The translations under genes were made by a program, and so were the position numbers. This document shows, piece after piece, positions 45,993-56,111 of a DNA stretch of 64,000 nucleotides; position 1 is the stretch's first letter; each line of letters starts with the position of its first letter. Where the stretch lies: contig JBAKBP010013038.1 of NCBI GenBank assembly GCA_037953745.1, positions 1 to 64,000 of the forward strand, written 5' to 3'. Under the pieces are notes generated by a model. That model searched no databases and had not been told where the DNA came from. It was given only the letters and a program-made list of their open reading frames with translations. The DNA comes from Lithodes maja. Taxonomy: Eukaryota > Arthropoda > Malacostraca > Decapoda > Lithodidae.

Positions 45993-48900
45993 TGGCAGCT
46001 CCCTCTTCCTGCCTGTCTCCAGATATGGTATTTAGACTTGAGCTTGCTAAGATTGAGGCTAGGAAGCAGGAGATTGAGACCAGGAGGCAGGAGGATGAGA
46101 CGAGGAGGCATGAGATTGAGGTTAGGAGGCAGGAGGATGAGACCAGGAGGCATGAGGCTGAGCTTAGGTACGACTCAGAGAAATATTGTGCTAAATTAGA
46201 TTTAGATAAGACTCGTGCAGAGTCGACAGGGACTCGGATGAGCCGGGAGGGCCAAGTAAGAGAACAGTCCTTAGCCCAATTAGTCAAATTGGTGCCGGTA
46301 TTTAGTGAAACTGAAGTCACAGAATTTTTTAATCGTTTTGAGAAGAAGTGTAGGGAGCATAATTGGCCTGAAGAGAAGTGGGCAGGTCTAGTCTCCTCAA
46401 GACTTACGGGTAAGGGTCTGAAGGCTTATGATGCACTGCCTTTAGAGTCTTGCATTGACTACCCAGAATTGAAGAGAGCTGTCCTACGGGCATACGAGTT
46501 GCAACCGGAAACATATCGATTGAAGTTTCGGGGTGTTACAAAGACTAGGGAGGCGACCTTTCTTGAACATGCTCGGGACTTAAAAGATGCACTTAAAAAC
46601 TGGACACGTTCTGAGAAAGCTGAGACGGCAGAACAGTTGACTGAGCTGTTTCTGCTCGAGCAGTTTTATAAGTGTACTGGTGCAGAAATGACTTTAAATA
46701 TTAAAGAAAAGAACCCAAGAACTCTTCAAGAGGCAGCTGAGATGGCTGACCTCAGGTTGTCGCTAATCAGGGGATGTGAATCTGTAAAGAGTGTTGATGC
46801 AGTTCCCAAGGGGCGCGATACTCCAAACCCTCGAGCTCAGGACAATCACTATAGATATAAACCTCAGTTTAAAAGCCAAGATACCAGGACTGAACCAAAG
46901 ACTACAGCCGTCCCATTACAGAAGGGTCAGAACTCCGCCCCTTATCAGAAGAGACCGATAGGGGAAGTGGAATGTTTTCATTGTAGAAAGAAGGGGCATT
47001 ATGCAAAATCTTGTCCTAGTAAGCCGCCAACTGCAGCCGTGTCTTTGGTGCGCAGCATAGGTGTGGCTGAAATGTCGTCTGGATTTACCCAGGGTAGTTT
47101 GCCAGCGGCAGGGTCACAGGCTATGTATAAGACTCAGGAAGGCTCGTCCCCTGTCCGTGATGTCTTTTGCGCCCATAGAGGGACCGGTAGGGTAAGTTGG
47201 GCGGCTTGCCAGCATGAGGTGGAAGTTTTGCGTGATACTGGAGCTTCACAGACACTTTTGAAGAATTTCACGGGGCGACCAATTAATGCGGCACAGGTGG
47301 TTGTTGTTCAGGGTATTAATGCGACCAGGTCATACCCGTTGGTTCGTGTGGAGCTGGAAGTTGATGGTGTGATTAAGGACTTAGATGTTGGGATCGTTGA
47401 GAAATTGCCAGTGGAGGGCGTCGACCTTCTTCTCGGCAACGACTTTGCGGTGCCTACTTTAGACGTTCCACCCTTAGTCGTTGCCGAGAGGCCGGCCGAC
47501 GTGAGTAGGGAGGAACAAGAGTGGGTAGTGAGTTGTCAACACCAACAGATGGCATGTGTGGTAACTCGTTCCCAAGCATTTAAGGTATCACAGCCTATTT
47601 CCCAGGCCACAGAACAGCGGAGGAAGGGAATTAAGGAGAAGCGGAAGGCTGGGAAAAGTTTGAAGAGTTTAGAACCAGTGGCTCTCCCAAAAGACCCAAT
47701 AGCAGGACCTTTGACCGAGTCTGTTGTAACTCCAGTGCCTAACACAGTTGATAAAGTAGTGGAGGAGGCAGAGACTCAGAGACAGCACCGTTACCTGCAG
47801 CGAGAAAACCGGATGTCTAAGTTGGATGTTGGGGGAGGGCATGAGTTGTTGACCAAGCAGTTAGACATGTTGGCTCCCACAGACATTCGAAAGTTGCAAT
47901 TAGAGGATCCAGAGGTTTTGCAGTGTACCAATGGGGCTGTGGAGTTAGAAGAAGATAGGGATGCAAAGGCAGGGGATTTTTTTTTCGTTAATGGAATTTT
48001 ATACCACCGATATCAAGATCCTAAAAGGAACTGGGAGGGCGGATCAGGTACAGTTGACCAGCTGGTCGTGCCAGAGGGCTGCAGGGAAAGTTTGCTTAGG
48101 TTGGCTCATGATTCTCCATTATCAGGACATTTGGGTGCCAAGAAAACGGTGGTGGCTTTGGGGAAATTGTTTTGGTGGCCGGGGATGAAGTCTCATGTGC
48201 AGTCATGGATAAACTCATGTGATATTTGTCAACGTGTCGGGAAACCGAACCAAGTTATTCCTAAGGCTCCGTTACACCCTATTCCTGTGATTGGGCCACC
48301 CTTTAGTAAAATTATTGTTGACATGGTTGGTCCACTCCCTCCCACTAAGGCTGGAAATAAATTTTTGTTAACCATAATGGATGTTGCCTCTAGATACCCC
48401 GATGCATACCCTATGAAAAATGGAATGGCTAAGACGGTAGTCAGTAACTTGTTGTGGTACTTCTCAAGGTACGGGTACCCGGAGGAGATTCAGTCTGATC
48501 AGGGATCTAATTTCACCTCCAACATGTTCAAGCAAACAATGCAACAGCATGGGATACAAGCAGTAGTATCGTCAGCGTATCACCCTGAGAGTCAAGGGGT
48601 GCTTGAGCGGTGGCATGCTACACTTAAAAGCATGCTCAGGTGTTTTTGTGCTGACAACGGTATGGATTGGGATCTTGGATTGCCTTATGTGCTGTTTGCT
48701 GCTCGGGAGGTACCTGGTGAGAGCCTGGGATTTAGTCCAAACGAGCTGATTTTTGGACACCGTGTCAGGGGCCCACTTAACATGCTGAAAGAAATTTGGG
48801 AGGGGACTGTGCAGCCTTGTCCATTATTAAAGTATGTGCTTGAAAGCCGTGAGCGCATGTTTAAGAGTCTGGAGATGGCAGGTAGAAATTTGACAGAATC

Positions 48901-49687
48901 ACAAGCTTTGATGAAGGACAGGTATGATCGCAAAGTGAGGCTCCGGAAGTTCACTGTAGGACAAGAGGTATTAATTGTGTTGCCTTTGGTTGGTAACCCC
49001 CTCTCTGCGAAGTACACTGGACCTTATAAAATTGTAGAAAAAATTTCAGACTTAGATTACCTTGCTGCCACTCCAGACAGGAGGAAAAAGAACCAGTTAT
49101 GTCACGTGAACCTTATTAAAGAGTATGTGAGGCGCCCCTCTGAGCCTCTCACTGTCCCTGTGTTGGCTTGTTGCGGCCGTGGTGGAGAAGGAGAGGGGGA
49201 CAGTCAAGCTTCAGAGGAGGATAGCTGGGATCAACATGTTTCAGCGGATCAGTGGGCGGGGAACTCGAGCCTAAGGGCTGACGAGGCTATAGCTCATTTG
49301 CCTGAGCCGCAGTTTGATGCAATCCGTCAGTTGTTCGGTTCATACCCCACTGTATTTGCTGAACACCCAGGCCTCACTACTCAGGCTATGCATGATGTTG
49401 ACGTGGGGGACCATATACCCTTTAAGTCAATCCCGTACCGTGTGCCCCCCATAAAACTACCAGCTCTGAGGGATGAGTTGGAGTATATGCTCGGTAGAGG
49501 GTTGATAGAGAAAGGCACAGTTAAGTGGACTTCCCCCGTAACAGTGCAGCCTAAGCCAGATGGCAAGGTACGCTTTTGTATTGATTTCCGTAGGTTAAAC
49601 GGTTTGACTCCAACTAACCCCTATCCTCTTCCTCGGGTTGATGATAGTGTTGACAAAATTGGTAATGCTCTTTTTTGTCTAAAGTAG
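45923..49687 (+). CDS. gag-pol: Gag-Pol: gag core, zinc knuckle, protease, integrase, RT start
   Basis: 1254 residues in one open frame; sense coding probably enters at about 45980. Residues about 40-90: Arg/Glu-rich coiled coil with internal repeats. About 115-290: Gag core, including a SCAN-like stretch near 235-285 (LTELFLLEQF, NPRTLQEAAEMA). Residues 351-364: CCHC knuckle. Residue 438: protease DTGAS, with LLLGNDF further on. Residues 729-770: integrase HHCC zinc site (HDSPLSGH, CDIC). Integrase catalytic D800, D859 and E895, with 35 residues between the last two. About 1030: GPY/F-type module (TGPYKIVEK). From about 1160: RT start, with FCIDFRRLNG. The frame stops at 49685, inside RT, after a six-T run. 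Gag and Pol share one frame, so no gag-pol frameshift signal is needed. Confidence 0.92.
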   Translation: MADWSALGWCTWWFPSFCPPPSVVAAPSSCLSPDMVFRLELAKIEARKQEIETRRQEDETRRHEIEVRRQEDETRRHEAELRYDSEKYCAKLDLDKTRAESTGTRMSREGQVREQSLAQLVKLVPVFSETEVTEFFNRFEKKCREHNWPEEKWAGLVSSRLTGKGLKAYDALPLESCIDYPELKRAVLRAYELQPETYRLKFRGVTKTREATFLEHARDLKDALKNWTRSEKAETAEQLTELFLLEQFYKCTGAEMTLNIKEKNPRTLQEAAEMADLRLSLIRGCESVKSVDAVPKGRDTPNPRAQDNHYRYKPQFKSQDTRTEPKTTAVPLQKGQNSAPYQKRPIGEVECFHCRKKGHYAKSCPSKPPTAAVSLVRSIGVAEMSSGFTQGSLPAAGSQAMYKTQEGSSPVRDVFCAHRGTGRVSWAACQHEVEVLRDTGASQTLLKNFTGRPINAAQVVVVQGINATRSYPLVRVELEVDGVIKDLDVGIVEKLPVEGVDLLLGNDFAVPTLDVPPLVVAERPADVSREEQEWVVSCQHQQMACVVTRSQAFKVSQPISQATEQRRKGIKEKRKAGKSLKSLEPVALPKDPIAGPLTESVVTPVPNTVDKVVEEAETQRQHRYLQRENRMSKLDVGGGHELLTKQLDMLAPTDIRKLQLEDPEVLQCTNGAVELEEDRDAKAGDFFFVNGILYHRYQDPKRNWEGGSGTVDQLVVPEGCRESLLRLAHDSPLSGHLGAKKTVVALGKLFWWPGMKSHVQSWINSCDICQRVGKPNQVIPKAPLHPIPVIGPPFSKIIVDMVGPLPPTKAGNKFLLTIMDVASRYPDAYPMKNGMAKTVVSNLLWYFSRYGYPEEIQSDQGSNFTSNMFKQTMQQHGIQAVVSSAYHPESQGVLERWHATLKSMLRCFCADNGMDWDLGLPYVLFAAREVPGESLGFSPNELIFGHRVRGPLNMLKEIWEGTVQPCPLLKYVLESRERMFKSLEMAGRNLTESQALMKDRYDRKVRLRKFTVGQEVLIVLPLVGNPLSAKYTGPYKIVEKISDLDYLAATPDRRKKNQLCHVNLIKEYVRRPSEPLTVPVLACCGRGGEGEGDSQASEEDSWDQHVSADQWAGNSSLRADEAIAHLPEPQFDAIRQLFGSYPTVFAEHPGLTTQAMHDVDVGDHIPFKSIPYRVPPIKLPALRDELEYMLGRGLIEKGTVKWTSPVTVQPKPDGKVRFCIDFRRLNGLTPTNPYPLPRVDDSVDKIGNALFCLK

Positions 49688-50682
49688 ATTTAGTAAAAGG
49701 TTACTGGCAAGTACCTTTGTCCGAGCGTGCTAAAGAGGTATGTGGTTTTGTTGTGGACGGGAGTACCTACCGGTGCAATGTTATGCCTTACGGACTTAAG
49801 AATGCACCAGCAACGTTTCAGAACCTGATGAATGAAATTGTAAAGGACATTCCAAATTGCACCGTATATTTGGACGATGTAATCATTTATGATGACGACT
49901 TTGAGAGCCATTGTGAGCACCTTGAGACCTTGTTCCGGAAACTTAGTGAAGCAGGTCTGGTAGTAAATTTGGCAAAGTGTGACTTCGTAAAAGCCACTGT
50001 GCAGTACCTTGGGTTTGTAGTGGGAAGGGGACAGGTGTGCCCTCCTCAGAACAAGGTACAGGCTATCAATAAATTTCCGCACCCAACAACCAAGAAGCAG
50101 ATTATGAGATTCTTGGGTATGATAGGCTACTACAGACGCTTCATAAAAGGTTACTCAACGGTGTTGGCACCTCTCACAGATTTGTTATCTAAAGACAAAA
50201 AGTTTTTGTGGGCACCTGAGTGTGAAAAGGCTTTCACTTTGGTGAAACATTTGCTATGTACTCACCCGATACTCAGGGCCCCAGACTTTAACAGGCCTTT
50301 TCAGCTGGCAACAGATGCTAGTGGTGTAGGGGCTGGTGCCGTCTTGCTACAGACAGACAATGAAGGTGTGGAACACCCAGTAAGTTTCTTTTCTAAGAAG
50401 TTCAATGCTGCACAAAAGAACTATTCTACAATAGAAAAGGAATTACTGGCGATTGTGCTGTCGCTCAGGCACTTCAAGGTGTATGTTCCAGCCTATGGCC
50501 CAGTCGTGGTTATCTACACTGATCATCACCCTTTGAGATTCCCGAATCAATTTCACAATCGCAATATGAGACTGACCAGGTGGTCTTTGATGTTGCAGGA
50601 GTATAACCTGGACATCCGTCATATTGCTGGATGTGACAATGTGATCGCGGATTGTTTATCAAGGGTGGATGATCATTCGTAG
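49675..50682 (+). CDS. pol: Pol 3' part: reverse transcriptase and RNase H
   Basis: 335 codons in the frame one base behind the upstream ORF; there is no proper ATG at the 5' end, so this is a continuation, not a separate gene. It opens with the RT motif KVDLVKGYWQVPL, then MPYGLKNAPATFQ, the catalytic YLDD box (Asp near residues 67-68) and GFVVGRG and FLGMIGYYRRFIKGYS blocks. RNase H follows: TDASGVGAGAVL (catalytic Asp near 214), IEKELLAIV (Glu near 254-256), YTDHHPLRF (Asp near 283), and the usual ending DNVIADCLSR. No integrase follows it, confirming the unusual gene order. The frame offset arises at 49671-49676. Confidence 0.92.
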   Translation: MSKVDLVKGYWQVPLSERAKEVCGFVVDGSTYRCNVMPYGLKNAPATFQNLMNEIVKDIPNCTVYLDDVIIYDDDFESHCEHLETLFRKLSEAGLVVNLAKCDFVKATVQYLGFVVGRGQVCPPQNKVQAINKFPHPTTKKQIMRFLGMIGYYRRFIKGYSTVLAPLTDLLSKDKKFLWAPECEKAFTLVKHLLCTHPILRAPDFNRPFQLATDASGVGAGAVLLQTDNEGVEHPVSFFSKKFNAAQKNYSTIEKELLAIVLSLRHFKVYVPAYGPVVVIYTDHHPLRFPNQFHNRNMRLTRWSLMLQEYNLDIRHIAGCDNVIADCLSRVDDHS

Positions 50683-51078
50683 GCTATCACAGGTGTGTGG
50701 GTTTGAGTGGAGGAAAATAGGCTGCCCTTATAGTGCAGCCGGGAAAAACATATTAAAATACAAAAATCATATAAAAACTCTTTCTTTTGATATAGGTAAT
50801 CGTATAAGTTTGTCATAGCCTATAGAGTTTGAGTAGTCCACGAACTATCAAACGGCTGAGCTGCTGTAAGCTCGCTCTGAGAGCATGATATTGTGTCTTT
50901 TTGCTATTGTAGGGAGGAGTTATAAAATGTGATTTTTTTTTTTAATAATAAGATGTGTTTTGGTGATAAACTCAGCTTTGTTTTAGTGCCATGCGGTCGC
51001 TGGGTGTGAGGGGCTTGATGGGGTTCTGTGTTTGTCAGATTTTAGCTCAGGGTTGAGCGAGTAAAATCTTGGGGGAGG
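50683..51078 (+). promoter_or_regulatory. 3' untranslated part with polypurine tract
   Basis: About 396 bp without a coding frame. GGGGGAGG at 51071-51078 abuts the 3' LTR and is the expected polypurine primer for plus-strand synthesis. Confidence 0.8.
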
Positions 51079-52936
51079 TGTGACGCATGTCCACGTGTGA
51101 GCATGCTGTACAGAACGCCTAGTCATGCCCCACTCTCGCTAGGATCGTCAGGGCAGGAACTTTGGCTGTAGTCTATGTAGAGTTTCCTAACTTAGTTCAT
51201 GTGAGCCGTTGTACTATAAGTATTATGAATCTGTATTTTGTTTTCATCTGAGTCAACGAGTTCTATTTTATATCATTTGTTATAAGTATTGTGTGTAAAA
51301 CTTATTTGTAATGATGGGAAGAGAAACAGCCACAGTTGGGGGTCAGTGGGTGCGCCAGGCGGGAGGTGGGCCTAACTCACTAGCACTCCCCCCCCCCCCC
51401 CCCCCCTCAGTGCTAGGGGAGCCTTTGTGTATCCCAGAGGAGAGAGAGAAATTACGTAATGGTTGTCAGTGGGCGGTCCTTAGTAGTTCACGTTGGGCTC
51501 ACTAGAGGGCCGGGTATAAAAAGGGAAGTCTAGCCATTTTTTTCATCAGAACTCATTAGGCAGAGCGACTTCTCATTTCCCTTGCTAACTATATATATTC
51601 TTCTGACTGATGGGAACTTTCTCTACTACCTTACATTCTTATCTCCTCTTTTCCCTACCTGTTTAACTTCCATGGTCCCGTTGGTGCAGAGCTAGTCAGC
51701 CAACGTATTATCGCTTGAGTTCTCACAAGATACTTGCCTATTAGATAGCCTATTTTGGAAGGGTTGACTTAGAATAGGATTGATTTATGTTTGTTGCACT
51801 TGTATATGCATTTCCCTGTGTGTTATTATTATTATTCCTGTTTTCTGCTAGTCTAGGTAATGCTAGACTGGGGTAAGGCTTTTCTGTGTTACGAGTTGTT
51901 GTTTGATGCAGTGGTTAAGCGATAAACCTGCATACTCGTTTCGGTTCAGTGAAGCCTAGGTTGTCTTCGCGGCTGACTGTGTTGAGTTAATAATTTACAG
52001 TACGTGAGGGCAAGAGCCTAACCACCCTGTATTTTATTAACAGTTTGTTTTTACTTTGTCAAGGAGCCGGGAGAAAACCAGATACAAGGGATCTGGATTT
52101 CTCAAAGTGCACTTGTTAGTTTTAACGTAATACTTTAAACAGTCGTGAGGACTTCGCTAGGCTACAAGCCGTTTTTGCTCAGTCACTGCTACCTTTTTCC
52201 CACAGTACCCCAGCTAGACTTTACTCGATTAGTAGATACAGAATAGTATTGAAGCTTTCCTTATGTATGATATTGTTCATGCACTATTGATTTCATGTGT
52301 TGCAAGCTTGGCTACTTTAGTGATTAGTGGCCCACGAGCACAATCCGAGTAGGCTATTGCCGTTGCATTTGCGGAGTACTTCTTTTTAATGTTTGCCATT
52401 TACTATTGCATATTCTTTTAATTATTCTTATGCCAATTTAAGCCTTTAATAGTATTTAATTGCCAGTGTTTTTGCTTATTGAATTACTGTTCAAAATCCG
52501 ATACGTACTTTTTACGAGCATCCGAGAAGCATCTAACTTTTTCAGAAGATTCCTTGCTCGATGCTTAAGGACTATTAATTAACGTAACGTAATAGTGCCG
52601 ATCCGAAGTAGAGGGTGGAGGACTTCTTAAGTTCATAGTCAAGGGTGGATTACTTCGGCTTCGGCCAACACTATTCTTTGGTGTTGTTGTTTCTTACTTC
52701 ATTGTTTGATTGTTGACCAGACTAGATAATTCCTGTCTCTTTATTAGTCTGTTGTTGAACACTAGTACCGAGTTCTTGTATACCCCGTTATAGCAGATTG
52801 AACTCTGGAGGGTGTTGGTGTTTTTTGTTCGGCTGGCAGTACTCAGGCGTTGGGATCGTGTGTTTCCGTTGTGGCAGCGAGCCGTATTCGAGTCCTGATT
52901 GAGAGCCCTTGTGTACCCGAGTGCCAGTTCGTAACA
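51079..52936 (+). repeat. 3' LTR (1858 bp) of the Gmr1-like element
   Basis: Same length and ends as the 5' LTR, with TATAAAA at 51515-51521. Differences read by eye include an A/T at 43697/51277, the C tract at 43821/51401, G/A changes near 44086 and 44126, and two single-base indels in T runs. Confidence 0.95.
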
Positions 52937-52941
52937 ATATA

Positions 52942-53027
<86 letters not shown>

Positions 53028-53034
53028 TATACCT

Positions 53035-53080
<46 letters not shown>
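52937..53080. repeat. (TA)n microsatellite, right of the gypsy insertion
   Basis: About 140 bp of TA repeat interrupted by AAAATTATATATACCTGGTA near 53020-53040. Open frames across it encode only Tyr-Ile repeats and are artefacts. Confidence 0.95.
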
Positions 53081-53082
<2 letters not shown>

Positions 53083-53433
53083 TACATAAGCACAAAATAA
53101 GGTAATACAACAGCTGGGTAGCTCTCTCTGCCACAGTGGCGTTTGTTTATTTTGATCAGCTGATTTTAATGTCCCGTGATAGGTTGATCCACTCAAACAA
53201 TGGGATATAAAGAGCCCCGTGATTGACTGAACAACATAGGGCACCCTAGAAGATTTAGGGCAATTAAGGAGTTCCTAACCATTTTGGAACAGGATAGGAC
53301 ATCCTAAATTTTGTTTGAGTATACAACTTAAGACACGAGATAAGTTGTCCTAACCTGTTCATATCTTAGGGGGCCTAAGTCAGTTAAGAAGTCCTAAGTG
53401 CCCCGAGTTAGGACAGTTTTGAGTATCCGGCCC

Positions 53434-54841
53434 CTGGTTCCTGACCACTTATTGACTCCTGTACACGAAGTACAAACTTGCATTTTCGGTCTTTTGCAGA
53501 CAAAGACAATCGGGTTTGCTATTGTTATAATTGACTTTCTATTGCAAAGTCATTAATATACAAGGTAGGAGTAGAAGGAAGAGTTATGTATTCAATGGTA
53601 TACAAAAATAATTGTTGTGTGGTATTTATTAAGAGATAGTTTCTAATTTTACCAGGAATGCCTGTAAAATACAGAGAAAAGGGAAAACGAGTAGAGGAGG
53701 AGAGGAAGAAAAACAAGCACAACGAAAACAGGAAGAGGAAAGGAGACCAAGGAAGAAAGGAACGAAGACCGACAAGACGACTCCGCCCAGGACAGGAATG
53801 TCAAGGTCCCTCACCCCGGCCGCGACCCTCAGGAACAGCCGACTAGCTACCGTGAGAGAGACTTGCCCTATCACCCCAGGAAAGACAATTTGCCTGGGGG
53901 TACCATCAACCGTGACAAGGAAAATCGTATTTTCTCAACCCTTCTAAACAGTATAAAAAACATGTACTGTATATGTATAATATGAAGGAAAACAATAAAC
54001 ATTTAAAAAAACATTATGTACAGAGTGTGTATTAATATTAAGTATAACATGTCGCAAGACAGATTCACTATGTAACAAGATAGTGAACAGAATATAAGCA
54101 TGTTGAAGGACTTCGTCAAGATACGAGAGTTCTAAAATCATCTCACCGAGATGCTTCTATCTTTAAAAGAAAATTTAATAATAAACACCTATGTACACGC
54201 CTTCCTTAACCCTTTCACGCACATATGCCGCAGAGGTTGCCAGATTAGCAATAAGAAATAGAGTTCTCTCACTCTTATAATTACCTCTCCAAAATTAGTT
54301 TTCTGCCCACAGCTAACTCAAAGACAACTGCAGAGGTTGAAGTAACTAAACTAAAGGTTTGTAAATCCCCCAGATGGTAACAAAGGCTTTAAAGTATCCC
54401 CAATAGGCTCAAAATCGCGTTATATGTCGGAGAGGGTTAATATTACAATTTCTCTATTTTAATTTCAAACAAATCACATATGCTTCCTTCCTAGCTTGGG
54501 CCAACGAACTTTTGCCCCTTCAGATAGCGAAGTGACCATCAGAAATACCAACCAAAAGGTCTTATTTGTGTTAACTAACTCTAGCATGATTAGAGATTGT
54601 GATTCCCCATATTAATCGCTGTAGGCCTTGTCTGCAAACCTACAACTTCCTAACCACGAGAGAAGCTATAGACGGGTGACCAGGTAGACACGCACTATTG
54701 CCAATTCAGCCTCCAACCTTGCGAGTCTTACAAACTATTGTAAACATGTTTTGTTTTATATTTTAAGCTAGAAACTATTCAAGTTCACTTTACTAAGTCA
54801 ACCTAACATTGTCAGATACTCTAAAGACTAATATGAAGGCT
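53434..54841. other. Unassigned intergenic sequence
   Basis: No recognised gene. Frames of 60-80 codons at 53525-53874 on both strands are mutually antisense and rich in Arg/Lys or Phe/Leu. From 54160 to 54840 the sequence is AT-rich and featureless. Confidence 0.4.
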
Positions 54842-54844
54842 ACA

Positions 54845-55288
54845 TAGTAGGGTCATTTGCTTGGAATCCGTGACCATTTTGTTCCTACCTTTTTCTCTCG
54901 ATGGATTTGACAACCTGAACCATTTTAAAGGAAAATTAGCTCCTATGCCCCTCTGAAAAATGACAGCTAACTCTGCTAGAGCCCAATATTCAAAATGGCC
55001 ACCAACGCCATCTTGAAAAACATGAAATGTAATATCTCTGGCATCAGATGAACTACAAGGACGAATGAGGTGTCCTTTTTCACTAATTCTGGCATTACAA
55101 ATCCACTGGAATGATTAATGTATTGTATTTTATTGTATTGTATATTGCATTGTTATTGTATTGTATTATACTAATTGTACATACTAATCTGCCACTTCAC
55201 TGTCACTACATGATTCACTGTATGAGCCACTATCAGAATCACTGTCCTCACTTTCGCTGCTATCATCACTGTTGTTCTCTGCCTGCGG
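54845..55288 (-). repeat. Left terminal inverted repeat of the Academ-like element
   Basis: About 444 bp, inverse of 58229-58668. It holds a TATTG pentamer microsatellite (55115-55170) and the acidic C-terminal coding tail of the transposase, so the TIR reaches into the gene. Confidence 0.9.
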
Positions 55289-55982
55289 ATTTGTAGGTAG
55301 TGGTATGGATCAGGGAAGTGGGGGGCTGGGTTGAACGGACAGGCAGACATAGGCCATTTGCAAGATGCCATCCATGGCCGATCGGTGAGGGGTGACTTTG
55401 GAGCTGGTAATGGTTTTGCAAATATGCAAGATAGTTTGCACGCTCCAAGTGTGGACGGAGACTGCCCAAGTCAGGCACAAGTCGGATAGTGCTTTTTTTC
55501 TTCTGATCTCTCCACTTCGCTGCCCTCGCATCTCCCAGGGTCTTGTTTTTGGTATCGCCATAGACATATCGAATGACAAACCGCTCCAAATCACTGATGA
55601 CCTGTTCTGTGACTAGGAGCTGTGTACCACATGCTGCTAGCAGGTCGTGTGCCTCTTTAGACTTCTCCAGACGATCTGCGATGAGCTTCTTGCTTGCTCC
55701 ATAGAAGCCAGAGTTGTGGTCACACCCAGTGAGGGCATGAAGTGGTATGATGGATGCAGCCATTGCCTCACTGCACAAGCATCGGGCATCGATAAGCTGA
55801 CGTTTGCGTTTCACACACAGGATTCCTGTTGTCTTCTGAGCAACATATGCCGCTTGCACGTAGCTGTCTGTGTCCTCTGTGTCAAGAACGACAGCTGCTG
55901 TGTAGCTGTCTGACCGGAGCACACTATATATGGTGAGCATTGCCGTATCTGCCTCTACATGGGAGCATGTGAGCTCTGGCAC
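55184..55982 (-). pseudogene. Academ-like transposase, C-terminal XPG/FEN-like part
   Basis: The frame 55982-55266 contains SHVEADTAMLTIYSVL, VVLDTEDTDSYVQAA and HALTGCDHNSGFYGASKK, which line up with the Glu-Ala-Asp, Asp-x-Asp and GCD helix-hairpin motifs of XPG/FEN nucleases. Then comes LGSLRPHLERANYLAYLQ, typical of the family's C-terminal part. Frame changes near 55310-55340 lead to an acidic Ser/Asp/Glu tail in another frame (SDDSSESEDSDSDSG) ending at TAG 55184-55186 inside the TIR. A nuclease or strand-transfer role in transposition is inferred from the superfamily. Confidence 0.75.
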
Positions 55983-56111
55983 AAGTGGCCTGTGGTGAGA
56001 TTCTTTGCAGTGCTGCCAACTACACAGTAGATGATCTCGGTGCTAGTTGTTGCTGCTGTTCTCTGGAATTCCGTTTGAAGAAATGCCTGAAGGCAGATTT
56101 TGTTCTCAGGT

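Larger units (their letters stand above)
43499..52936 (+). mobile_element. Gmr1-like Ty3/gypsy retrotransposon, near-intact, INT before RT
   Basis: A 9438-bp element with two 1858-bp LTRs (TGTGACGC...GTGCCAGTTCGWAACA), a TGG primer site, gag with CCHC knuckle, protease, integrase, RT and RNase H in the order PR-INT-RT-RH, an untranslated 3' part and a polypurine tract. In ordinary Ty3/gypsy elements integrase follows RNase H; the reversed order is the mark of the Gmr1-like group described from deuterostomes. By eye the LTRs differ by about 17 substitutions and 2 single-base indels. Two frame breaks, both in homopolymers, are the only lesions seen in the coding region. Confidence 0.93.
41873..53433. 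mobile_element. DNA element with GGGCCGGATACTCAAAACT TIRs, host of the gypsy insertion
   Basis: The left end (41873-41891) and right end (53415-53433) are a perfect 19-bp inverted repeat. Subterminal regions on both sides carry many TTAGGAC/GTCCTAA and CCTAAGT words (41890-42075, 53235-53420), typical of transposase-binding repeats. Removing the 9.4-kb gypsy element leaves about 2.1 kb, so this is a non-autonomous element. The interior is rich in AGGCCTA words and has no coding frame. No flanking duplication could be recognised. The family is not assigned. Confidence 0.7.

Noticed and set aside
47536..47745. Minus-strand frames inside the gypsy coding region (also 45895-46320, 48685-49017, 49690-50082)
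   Set aside because: Shadows of gag-pol on the opposite strand.
52694..53134. 146-codon minus-strand frame
   Set aside because: It is mostly a TA microsatellite read as Tyr-Ile, joined to LTR sequence.
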